Positions 1 through 6,105 of a DNA stretch of 9,561 bases are shown here, in pieces. This DNA is from Chloroflexota bacterium (GTDB lineage Bacteria > Chloroflexota > Anaerolineae > B4-G1). The notes beneath the pieces are model-generated. The model was not told the origin of the DNA. It ran no database searches and saw only the letters and a program-made list of their open reading frames with translations. The DNA is taken from positions 1 through 9,561 of the forward strand of contig QMOC01000057.1 of assembly GCA_003648085.1 (NCBI GenBank), written 5' to 3'. Each line of letters opens with the position of its first letter. Position 1 is the stretch's first letter. The position numbers were made by a program, and so were the translations under genes.

Positions 1-633
1 CCGCATAGGAGGCGCGGCCCCGAACCCCTCCGCCAGGGTGGTGAGGATGGCCGCTCCGGTGGGGGTGACCAGTTCGGCCTCGATGTCCCGACCGTAGGTG
101 GGGACATCGCGTAGCAGTTCCAGCGTCGCCGGGGCAGGCACCGGTAGGGTGCCGTGGGCGCATTCGAGGGTGCCCCGCCCCACGTGCACCGGCGAAGCGT
201 AGACCCGTTCCACCCCCAGCATCCACAGCCCGACCACCGCCCCTACCACGTCCACGATGGCGTCCACCGCCCCTACCTCGTGAAAGTGAACATCCCCGAC
301 GGAGATGCCGTGCACCCGCGCCTCGGCCTGGGCCAGGCGGCGGAAGATCGCCAGGCTCCGGGCCTTGACTGTGTCCGGCAAATCACCGTTCCTTATGATG
401 GCCTCGATCTCCTCCAGGTGTCGCTCGACTCCCTCCTCCGACACTTGGACCTCAACGTGGGTACCGCGCAGGCCCCGCCGCCGCACCGCTTGGGCGCCGA
501 GGGTGTAGCCAGAGATGGGAAGACGGGCCAGCTCCGCTCTCAGCCGCTCCATTTCCAGCCCGGCGTCCACCAGCGCGCCCAGAATCATGTCCCCGCTGAT
601 ACCCGAAAAGCAGTCGAAGTAGGCAATCTTCAT
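1..633 (-). CDS. larC: LarC, nickel insertion enzyme for nickel-pincer cofactor (5' part; runs off the window)
   Basis: LarC is the CTP-dependent cyclometallase that inserts Ni into the dithiolated pyridinium mononucleotide, the last step of nickel-pincer nucleotide synthesis in the cytoplasm. The first 211 codons are present and the frame is open to base 1; family members are about 400 residues, so roughly the N-terminal half is seen. The start is the typical MKIAYFDCFSGISGDMILGA, followed by the HFHEVGAVDAIVDVVGA block (residues 117-133) and the SPVHVGRGTLECAHGTLPVP block (147-166), then LVTPTGAAIL (188-197), all characteristic of the family. The ATG at 633 has GAGGGG (641-646) seven bases upstream; another ATG at 640 is in a different frame. 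The gene begins 11 bases after larB, so it is probably co-translated with larE and larB. Whether the C-terminal half is fused or separated by a frameshift, as in Lactiplantibacillus larC1/larC2, cannot be seen. Confidence 0.95.
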   Translation of the reverse strand, partial: MKIAYFDCFSGISGDMILGALVDAGLEMERLRAELARLPISGYTLGAQAVRRRGLRGTHVEVQVSEEGVERHLEEIEAIIRNGDLPDTVKARSLAIFRRLAQAEARVHGISVGDVHFHEVGAVDAIVDVVGAVVGLWMLGVERVYASPVHVGRGTLECAHGTLPVPAPATLELLRDVPTYGRDIEAELVTPTGAAILTTLAEGFGAAPPMR

Positions 634-644
634 CGTTCATCCCC

Positions 645-1388
645 TCACTGGTTGATCATGTGTGCCAGATAACCCGCTCCAAAGCCGTTGTCAATGTTGA
701 CCACGGCTACACCGGGGGCGCAGCTATTGAGCATGGTCAGCAGCGCAGCCAGGCCGCCGAAACTGGCCCCGTAGCCCACGCTGGTGGGGACGGCGATGAC
801 GGGCCGGTCTACCAGCCCGGCCACGACACTGGCCAGCGCGCCTTCCATCCCTGCCACCACCACCAGGACATTGGCGGTAAACAACTGTTCGCGGCTGCCG
901 AAGAGACGGTGGATGCCGGCCACGCCGACGTCGTAGAGCCGTTCCACCGGGCTGCCCAGCGTCTCGGCGGTGACGGCGGCCTCGTCGGCTACGGGGATGT
1001 CGGCGGTACCCGCACTGACCACCAAGACGACCCCTCGCCCGCTCTGGGGAGCCTTCCCACCAACGACGAGCATGCGGGCAGCAGCGTGGTAGGTAGCGTC
1101 GGGGAAGGCCCGTTGCACCGCCTCCGCCACTTCCGGGCTAGCGCGGGCGGCGAGCACCCGCCCCTCCCGCGCCCGGATCCGCTCCACGATGCGCACGATC
1201 TGGTCCTTGGTCTTCCCCGGGCAGAAGACGACCTCGGGGAAACCCTTGCGCAGGGTGCGATGGCTGTCCAGGCGGGCAAACCCCAGGTCTTCATAGGGGA
1301 ACCCCCGCAAGCGCGCCATCGCATCCTCTATGTTGACTTCTCCCCTGCGCACTTCCTCAAGCAAGTCACGTAACCATCTGGCTTCCAT
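645..1388 (-). CDS. larB: LarB, nicotinate adenine dinucleotide carboxylase/hydrolase
   Basis: LarB carboxylates the pyridinium ring of nicotinic acid adenine dinucleotide and cleaves the phosphoanhydride, giving the dicarboxylated mononucleotide that LarE then sulfurates. The 247-residue protein has the usual length. Its N-terminal part is helical (LRDLLEEVRRGEVNIEDAM) and is followed by a PurE/NCAIR-mutase-like domain from about residue 118, with VSAGTADIPVADEAAVTAE (125-143), LYDVGVAGIHRLF (151-163), VVVAGMEGALASVVAGLV (176-193) and AVPTSVGYG (199-207). Cys223 in MLNSCAPG is placed like the catalytic Cys221 of the Lactiplantibacillus enzyme; this is from memory of the family, not an alignment. 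The ATG at 1388 lies 15 bases after the larE stop; the ribosome binding site is weak (GAAAG), which fits translational coupling to larE. PurE itself is excluded by the larE/larC neighbours and the C-terminal NIDNGFGAGYLAHMI signature (231-245). Confidence 0.95.
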   Translation of the reverse strand: MEARWLRDLLEEVRRGEVNIEDAMARLRGFPYEDLGFARLDSHRTLRKGFPEVVFCPGKTKDQIVRIVERIRAREGRVLAARASPEVAEAVQRAFPDATYHAAARMLVVGGKAPQSGRGVVLVVSAGTADIPVADEAAVTAETLGSPVERLYDVGVAGIHRLFGSREQLFTANVLVVVAGMEGALASVVAGLVDRPVIAVPTSVGYGASFGGLAALLTMLNSCAPGVAVVNIDNGFGAGYLAHMINQ

Positions 1389-1403
1389 AACTCGACTTTC
1401 AGA

Positions 1404-2219
1404 CTAAGAAGATGGCAGTGGGTTCATTTCATCGAGACTCCCCTGCCGGTAACCTTCCAGATCCAGCGTGACGTACAAATACCCCAACTCCTTGAACCCG
1501 GCCACTACCCGCGCTGCTATGTCTGGCTGCGCCAGCCGGGCCACGTTCTCCGCCGCTACCTCGATGCGGGCGATGGGGCCGTGATCCCGCACGCGCAGTT
1601 CATCGAAGCCCATCTCCTGCAGCAACGCTTCCGCTGCCTCCACCCGCGCCAGCCTCTCAGGGGTGATGGGGCTGCCATAGGGGAAGCGCGTGGCCAGGCA
1701 GCTCTGCGCCGGCTTGTCCCACGTCGGCAGGCCCACGCACCGCGAGAGGGCGCGAACCTCCGCCTTGGTCAGGCCGGCTTCCTCCAGGGGGCTGCGCACG
1801 CCCAGTTCCCGCACCGCCTGCCTGCCGGGCCGGACCTCGCCCCGGTCGTCCAGGTTGGAGCCCTCGACGACCCACGCCGGCCCTTCCTCTCGGGCCACCT
1901 CCGTCAGCCGAGAGAGGATCTCCAGCTTGCAGACGTAGCACCGACTGGGCGGATTCTGGACAAATCGGTCGTCCTCCAGTTGCCGCGTAGGGACAAACCG
2001 GTGGCGCGCGCCCAGGCGTCGGGCCATCTCTTCCGCCGTTTCCAGATCCCGCCGGGGGAAGATGGGCGAGAGGGCCGTCACAGCCAGCACGCGCTCCGAC
2101 CCGAGCGCATCCAGCGCGGCCCAGAGCAAGAGCGTGCTGTCCACACCGCCAGAATAGGCGACCAGCACGCTCCCCATTCCGGTCAGCACATCTTTCAGTG
2201 TTGCCCGTTTCTTCTCCAA
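1404..2219 (-). CDS. larE: LarE, ATP-dependent sulfur insertase for nickel-pincer cofactor
   Basis: LarE adenylates the two carboxylates of the pyridinium dicarboxylate mononucleotide and converts them to thiocarboxylates. The 271-residue protein opens with a PP-loop ATP pyrophosphatase motif, VAYSGGVDSTLLL (20-32, with SGGVDS at 23-28). It also has NPPSRCYVCKLEIL (89-102), VVEGSNLDDRGEVRPG (117-132) and the family block SCLATRFPYGSPIT (173-186). Cys174 in that block is the likely counterpart of the sacrificial Cys176 of the Lactiplantibacillus enzyme. Three more cysteines (94, 97, 161) leave open an iron-sulfur-dependent variant. The start is a TTG, chosen because GGGAGAGG (2223-2230) sits three to six bases upstream; no ATG precedes the PP-loop except codon 15, which is too close to it. 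A NAD synthetase or other PP-loop sulfurtransferase is unlikely because larB and larC follow directly. Confidence 0.94.
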   Translation of the reverse strand: MEKKRATLKDVLTGMGSVLVAYSGGVDSTLLLWAALDALGSERVLAVTALSPIFPRRDLETAEEMARRLGARHRFVPTRQLEDDRFVQNPPSRCYVCKLEILSRLTEVAREEGPAWVVEGSNLDDRGEVRPGRQAVRELGVRSPLEEAGLTKAEVRALSRCVGLPTWDKPAQSCLATRFPYGSPITPERLARVEAAEALLQEMGFDELRVRDHGPIARIEVAAENVARLAQPDIAARVVAGFKELGYLYVTLDLEGYRQGSLDEMNPLPSS

Positions 2220-2222
2220 TCG

Positions 2223-2230
2223 CCTCTCCC
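2223..2230 (-). promoter_or_regulatory. Ribosome binding site deciding the larE TTG start
   Basis: The minus strand reads GGGAGAGG followed by CGA and then TTG. This is the only good Shine-Dalgarno match near the larE 5' end. It supports the unusual TTG initiation codon at 2217-2219 over the internal GTG (codon 11) and ATG (codon 15). Confidence 0.7.
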
Positions 2231-2261
2231 AGTTAGCGAGCCTGCGAGTTGGCGAAGTCGG

Positions 2262-3341
2262 CTATGCTCGCTCCTCCAAAAGATAGTCCCCTGCCCGTCC
2301 GCCCACGACCAGGCGGTGGTAGGCCGGCCCGTTCCGGGGTACGACCCGTTCGAGACTTCCCCGCGCGATGGCCCATTCCCCCACCCGCACCTGTTCGCTG
2401 AACCGCCCCCGGAAGGAGACCACCTCCCGCAGGTCGGCCACGGGTGAACCGCCCGGAAACGTCACGGCTTGGGCGCCAAGTGTAACACAAAGCCCACCAG
2501 GGCGCAAAAACGGTGCGGTCTCCAGGAACGTTACGTCCTCGACGGCGTAGCGGCAAGGGGTGAAGATGGCGTCGCGATCGTCCGTCACCCGCGCCCGGAT
2601 CGTGGCCGACCCCAGCGGCTCGAAGCGACGGTCGCCGTACCGCTCCCCCACCTCCGCAGGCCACTTCACGAAGCGGATGAAGCACGACCGCCCCTGAAAA
2701 CGTCCCTCGTTGACCTTGCGGGCCTGCAGACGGGCGAACTCAGCAAACGAGAGCGGGGTGTCGGGGCGATGCATGGCGTGGAGCGCCGCCAGTTCCTCCC
2801 GGTTGGGGCGACGCAGGGGACCGGACGGGGCATCCAGCAGGCGACGAAGCGCCCGATGGACGGCCCGCCCCGCCGCCTCCCCGTAGACAACGAGGTCAAC
2901 GTCCGAATCCGGTCGGTGCATCCCGACCAGCACCGAGCCGGAGATGCCCAGATTCTTCAACGGCACGTCAGCCGTTTCCTGCAACAGGTCCACCAGCCTC
3001 AGCGCGTGTTCCTCCACCAGGTCGGCAGGCCCTCGCCTACGGAGGGTCGCCAGGTGACAACGGGGATCGTACACCGTGCGGATGAGCCGCCGGGGCACGC
3101 TCTGCACCTGGATCCCGAAGACGGGGTCGTGGCTCAGGTAGGCCGGGTAGCGCATCTGGAGGATCTCCTGCTGCTCCTCGAACCGGTACACCCGCCGGTA
3201 GCGCACCCCCTCTCGCTCTCGGTCCCCCTGCGGATCGGGTAGATAGCGGAGGTAGGCGACCAGCCGATCGGGAGGGTGAACCAGTCCCTTCACGGTGAAG
3301 ATCAACCCGTCCGCCGTCTGTACGGCAAATCCTTCAAACAT
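2262..3341 (-). CDS. Archaeal-type nucleotidyltransferase family protein (pol-beta fold), role unknown
   Basis: The 359-residue protein has a central pol-beta-type nucleotidyltransferase signature, GISGSVLVGMHRPDSDVDLV (132-151): the GS motif (G135, S136) followed by the metal-binding D147-x-D149. It is preceded by an N-terminal domain starting MFEGFAVQTADGLIFTVKGL with a pattern I associate with an archaeal family of predicted nucleotidyltransferases (COG1665, from memory). The C-terminal third (about 225-359) is beta-rich and has no motif I recognise. The substrate is unknown. It starts 63 bases after the CitG-like gene and ends 42 bases before larE. The ATG at 3341 is the only possible start, because an in-frame TGA lies three codons upstream (GTC and GCA between); the ribosome binding site is weak. 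Next to a CitG-like gene, a nucleotidyltransferase recalls the mdcB/mdcG and citG/citX pairs of prosthetic-group synthesis, although I see no sequence evidence that it is MdcG itself. Confidence 0.8.
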   Translation of the reverse strand: MFEGFAVQTADGLIFTVKGLVHPPDRLVAYLRYLPDPQGDREREGVRYRRVYRFEEQQEILQMRYPAYLSHDPVFGIQVQSVPRRLIRTVYDPRCHLATLRRRGPADLVEEHALRLVDLLQETADVPLKNLGISGSVLVGMHRPDSDVDLVVYGEAAGRAVHRALRRLLDAPSGPLRRPNREELAALHAMHRPDTPLSFAEFARLQARKVNEGRFQGRSCFIRFVKWPAEVGERYGDRRFEPLGSATIRARVTDDRDAIFTPCRYAVEDVTFLETAPFLRPGGLCVTLGAQAVTFPGGSPVADLREVVSFRGRFSEQVRVGEWAIARGSLERVVPRNGPAYHRLVVGGRAGDYLLEERA

Positions 3342-3404
3342 TGCGACTCAGACCGCCACCGACCTCGACCACCGCCGCTGCTATGCCCCCATGTTCAATT
3401 TTCG

Positions 3405-4292
3405 TCACCAGCGCTTGAGTAGGTCCTGAAAGAGCTTCAGCCCTCTCCCCTCAGTTAGGAAGACGAAAAGCGAGGCAGCCACCAAGTCGGCTGTGGTGCC
3501 GGGGTTCAGGCGGTGTCTCTCATCTCGGATGGAGCGGTCGAACTTTCGCAAAGCCTCTCGGCCCCGCTCGGAAAAAACCCCTCCAGCCTGTAGCACCTGA
3601 CTCGCCTGACGAGAGACCCTCTCGGCAACGGCCCGCCCCTCCTTGCGGGCAATCAATGTGTCCGGCACTTGAGCAAGGATGGTGAGCGCTGTCTGGACAA
3701 TGGAATCCGAGAATTTATGGCCGCCTACCCAGAGACGGCGCAGGGTGGCGTAACCCAGCTCAAAGGTGACCTCGAAATCGGTGACGTATTCCCGTGCCAC
3801 GGTATCCCGGCTCTGAGCCAGCACCATAGCCTCTCGCAGCGTTATGTCTACTTCCGCTTGATGTACATCGTAGCGCTCCGCCCGGCCCAGACCACCGGGG
3901 GCCGCGCAGCGAATGGCCTCGAATGCCATCCGGGCATCATCCACCGTCAGCGCCCTCAGCACCTCGCTCACACCCGCGCGCAGCCCCTGAGCGTGCCCCA
4001 ATCCGGCAGCCTTTGCCAGGGGAGCCAGGAGGAGAATCATGCCCAGGTTGGTGTTAACGCCCACGAGCTGGTGAGTGTCACGCACTGCTCGTAGAATGGT
4101 CTCGCCGATGGGAGCATAAGGCGCGTCCCGTAGGGCAGGTCCAACAGCCACAGCGCTCGCCATGAAGTCCACAAAGCGGGTGTCCCAAAAGTCCTTGCCC
4201 CAAGTCACGTTGCCAGGCTTGTCGGCGCAGACCTCGAACAAGCACGCAAGGTGAACAGCCCACGCGATCGTGTCCGGTTCCAGAGGCTTCAT
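3405..4292 (-). CDS. Triphosphoribosyl-dephospho-CoA synthase (CitG/MdcB) family protein, probably in C1-carrier cofactor synthesis
   Basis: The 295-residue protein belongs to the CitG family (COG1767-like branch). It has CADKPGNVTWGKDFWDT (22-38), matching the KPG(N/L)V substrate motif, then VDFMASAVAVGPAL (41-54), GVNTNLGMILLLAPLAKA (78-95) and a C-terminal LNPGTTADLVAASLFVFLTE stretch. Classical CitG moves triphosphoribose from ATP to dephospho-CoA with loss of adenine. The branch with KPGNV, common in archaea and in H4MPT-containing bacteria, has no citrate or malonate lyase partner, and none is present here. The position next to mch and the ATP-grasp gene points to H4MPT or methylofuran synthesis; Methylobacterium has, as I recall, a similar gene in its mtdB-mch cluster. 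Its ATG overlaps the upstream TGA as ATGA. It has no clear ribosome binding site of its own, which suggests translational coupling. Confidence 0.87.
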   Translation of the reverse strand: MKPLEPDTIAWAVHLACLFEVCADKPGNVTWGKDFWDTRFVDFMASAVAVGPALRDAPYAPIGETILRAVRDTHQLVGVNTNLGMILLLAPLAKAAGLGHAQGLRAGVSEVLRALTVDDARMAFEAIRCAAPGGLGRAERYDVHQAEVDITLREAMVLAQSRDTVAREYVTDFEVTFELGYATLRRLWVGGHKFSDSIVQTALTILAQVPDTLIARKEGRAVAERVSRQASQVLQAGGVFSERGREALRKFDRSIRDERHRLNPGTTADLVAASLFVFLTEGRGLKLFQDLLKRW

Positions 4293-5161
4293 ATCGGCCC
4301 GCTCAGAACAAAACCCGCCAGATGCTCAGCTATGTTCACCCCGGTCGCGGCCTGGAGGCCCCGCCAGCCGGGAATGCCGTTGATCTCGACCACGGCGTAG
4401 CCTCCTCCCCCGATGGGCAGGATGTCCACCCCCGCGTAATCGGCCCCCAGCGCTCGGGTCGCCCGGAGGCTCATCTCGCGCAGTTCATCGTCTGGCACCA
4501 GGGGCTCGCCCACGGCCCCCTGGGCCACATTCGTCTTCCAGGTCTCCCCCCGGCGCACCATCGCTGCCACCACCTCCTCGCCGATCACGAAGACACGGAT
4601 GTCTTCGCAGCCATGGGGTACGAATTCCTGGAGGTAATAGACATAACGGCCCAACTCCAGCGCCCGGAAGACCCGATAGGCGGTGTCCGGGTCCGAGACG
4701 CGCACTATGCCCCGTCCCTCGGAGCCGAAGATGGGCTTGACGACCACATCGCCGCCCAGCTCATGGAACGCCGCCATGGCCTCGTCGAACCGCTCGGTGA
4801 CGACCGTGCGCGGCGTGGGCAGGCCGGCGTCCTCCAGGAGCGTCGAGGTGTAGTACTTGTCCACCGTGCGTTCGATGGTCGTCGGCGAGTTGACGATGCG
4901 CACCCCGGCGTTCTCCAGCCGATGAAGCGCGTCTACGCGGAAGATGATCTGTTCCAGGGAGCCGCCGGGGATGGTACGCACGAAGAGGACGTCATACGTC
5001 TCCAGCGGTTCGCCGGTGGCCGCGAGCCAGGGGCGGGCCGACAGGCGTGCCATCAGCCGGGTGATAGGGAAGCAGGGCGCTGTGATGCCGCGCCGGGCCA
5101 GCGCCTCTTGCAGCGCCGTCACGTGCCAGCCCCCTCGCTGCCCCAGAATGCCAATCTTCAC
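4289..5161 (-). CDS. RimK/MptN-type ATP-grasp ligase, putative glutamate ligase of H4MPT or methylofuran
   Basis: The 290-residue protein is an ATP-grasp enzyme of the RimK/CofF/MptN group, which form amide bonds between a carboxylate and an amino acid (often glutamate) with ATP. An N-terminal pre-ATP-grasp domain (1-95, starting MKIGILGQRGGWHV) has the VRTIPGGSLEQ segment (61-71). The ATP-binding region follows with VVVKPIFGSEGRGI (139-152), QEFV (178-181) and EDIRVFVIG (186-194), then NVAQGA (211-216), GVDILPIG (244-251) and the metal-ligand VVEINGIPGWRGLQ (257-270). The start is a GTG whose last bases overlap the mch stop (GTGA), with GGAGGG at 5172-5177. Placement directly after mch suggests it adds glutamate to H4MPT (as MptN does in methanogens) or to the glutamate tail of methylofuran. 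Ribosomal S6 modification or F420 glutamylation cannot be excluded from sequence alone. Confidence 0.88.
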   Translation of the reverse strand: MKIGILGQRGGWHVTALQEALARRGITAPCFPITRLMARLSARPWLAATGEPLETYDVLFVRTIPGGSLEQIIFRVDALHRLENAGVRIVNSPTTIERTVDKYYTSTLLEDAGLPTPRTVVTERFDEAMAAFHELGGDVVVKPIFGSEGRGIVRVSDPDTAYRVFRALELGRYVYYLQEFVPHGCEDIRVFVIGEEVVAAMVRRGETWKTNVAQGAVGEPLVPDDELREMSLRATRALGADYAGVDILPIGGGGYAVVEINGIPGWRGLQAATGVNIAEHLAGFVLSGPI

Positions 5162-6105
5162 GCCAGCAGTGCCCTCCGTAGCATCTCCCCGTTGACCTGC
5201 CCGGCGTGGAACGTGCGGCCAGTGGTCAGGTTATTGATGACGATCTCCGCCGGGCTGAAGAGGAGCGGGTCGATCTGATAGAAGTCGCCGTTGTAGCGCA
5301 GGAACAGCTCGTAGAAGGGCGTTCCGTAATCCCGCGAGGCCGAGGAGGGGAGATGCCCGATGACCTCCTCGATGCGCGCATCGTCCGTCTGCACCGTGTA
5401 CCAGGCCCGCCCCCCATAGAGGACGGCGTCATTGGTGCGCCCAATGGCCCGTAGGTCGTCCTCGGCGATGGGAGCCAGGGGGCAGGTGCCGAAGCCGGCA
5501 AGCACCGTGTCAATGTCAAACTCCACTTCCAGCATCTTATGCAGTCCCGTCTCCACCACCCGCGCCGCCACCTGCACCGAGCCGACGAGGCTGGCGGTGG
5601 GGGCGATCAGGAGGTAGAGACGGTCTGGGGCCACGCCGCACTTCTCGGCCACCTTCTCGGCCACTTCTTCCGGGGGCAGGCACCGCCCCTCCAACGCCAG
5701 CACCGCCACATCCGCCCGATCCCGGTACTTCAGGCGCTCGAAGAGCGGCTCCCCGCCGTAGAGGGCCCGCGCCGGGCCGGAGCCCATGGCGAAGAACTTA
5801 CCCTTCTTCACCGCCCACCCTGCGTACTGCGCCGCCATGCAGGCCACCGATGGATGGCTCACCGCCACCGTCACACCGGGTAGGCCCAGGCCGTCGAAGT
5901 CGAGTGCGCAGAAATGGATCTCTCCCAGTCCTCCCAGGCAGACCTCGGCGAAGAGCCGCCCCGCCTCCAGGGAGCCGGGCACGTTCATCCCGGCGTCCAC
6001 GATCGTGGCCCCGTTCGGAAGCCGCGTCACGGCCAGCCCAAGCGCTTCCGCGTCGGCGATCATCCGCCGCACGATCTCCTCAGATCGCTCGTTCACGCTG
6101 ATCAT
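5158..6105 (-). CDS. mch: Methenyl-tetrahydromethanopterin cyclohydrolase
   Basis: Mch reversibly hydrolyses methenyl-H4MPT to 5-formyl-H4MPT in the cytoplasm. From the ATG at 6105 the protein is 315 residues, the normal family size. Family-diagnostic blocks run throughout: TIVDAGMNVPGSLEAGRLF (34-52), SHPSVACMAAQYAGWAVKKG (83-102), FFAMGSGPARAL (104-115), APTASLVGSVQVAARVVETG (168-187), GTCPLAPIAEDD (206-217), IGRTNDAVLYGG (221-232), SSASRDYGTPFYE (254-266) and DFYQIDPLLFSPAEIVINN (274-292). The open frame continues upstream to 6249, but that extension is antisense-like filler inside fhcC, and homology begins at MISVNERSEEIVRRM. The gene overlaps the 3' end of fhcC by 26 bases, so the two are almost certainly on one transcript. 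A GTG four codons in (6096) is a less likely start because it lacks a spaced ribosome binding site. Confidence 0.96.
   Translation of the reverse strand: MISVNERSEEIVRRMIADAEALGLAVTRLPNGATIVDAGMNVPGSLEAGRLFAEVCLGGLGEIHFCALDFDGLGLPGVTVAVSHPSVACMAAQYAGWAVKKGKFFAMGSGPARALYGGEPLFERLKYRDRADVAVLALEGRCLPPEEVAEKVAEKCGVAPDRLYLLIAPTASLVGSVQVAARVVETGLHKMLEVEFDIDTVLAGFGTCPLAPIAEDDLRAIGRTNDAVLYGGRAWYTVQTDDARIEEVIGHLPSSASRDYGTPFYELFLRYNGDFYQIDPLLFSPAEIVINNLTTGRTFHAGQVNGEMLRRALLA

Noticed and set aside
452..640. A 62-codon minus-strand frame starting at an ATG seven bases before larC.
   Set aside because: It is out of frame with LarC and its product resembles nothing. The LarC frame starts at 633 with the canonical N terminus.
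660..1373. A 237-codon plus-strand frame opposite larB.
   Set aside because: Antisense shadow; low-complexity composition and larB on the other strand is certain.
2233..2685. A 150-codon minus-strand frame overlapping the nucleotidyltransferase 3' end.
   Set aside because: It is another reading frame of the same strand, Arg/Gly-rich, without family motifs, and conflicts with the better-supported frame ending at 2262.
3342..3404. Possible internal promoter or terminator between the CitG-like gene and the nucleotidyltransferase.
   Set aside because: A TTGAAC-like hexamer is present on the minus strand, but no suitably spaced -10 box, stable hairpin or T-tract is visible.
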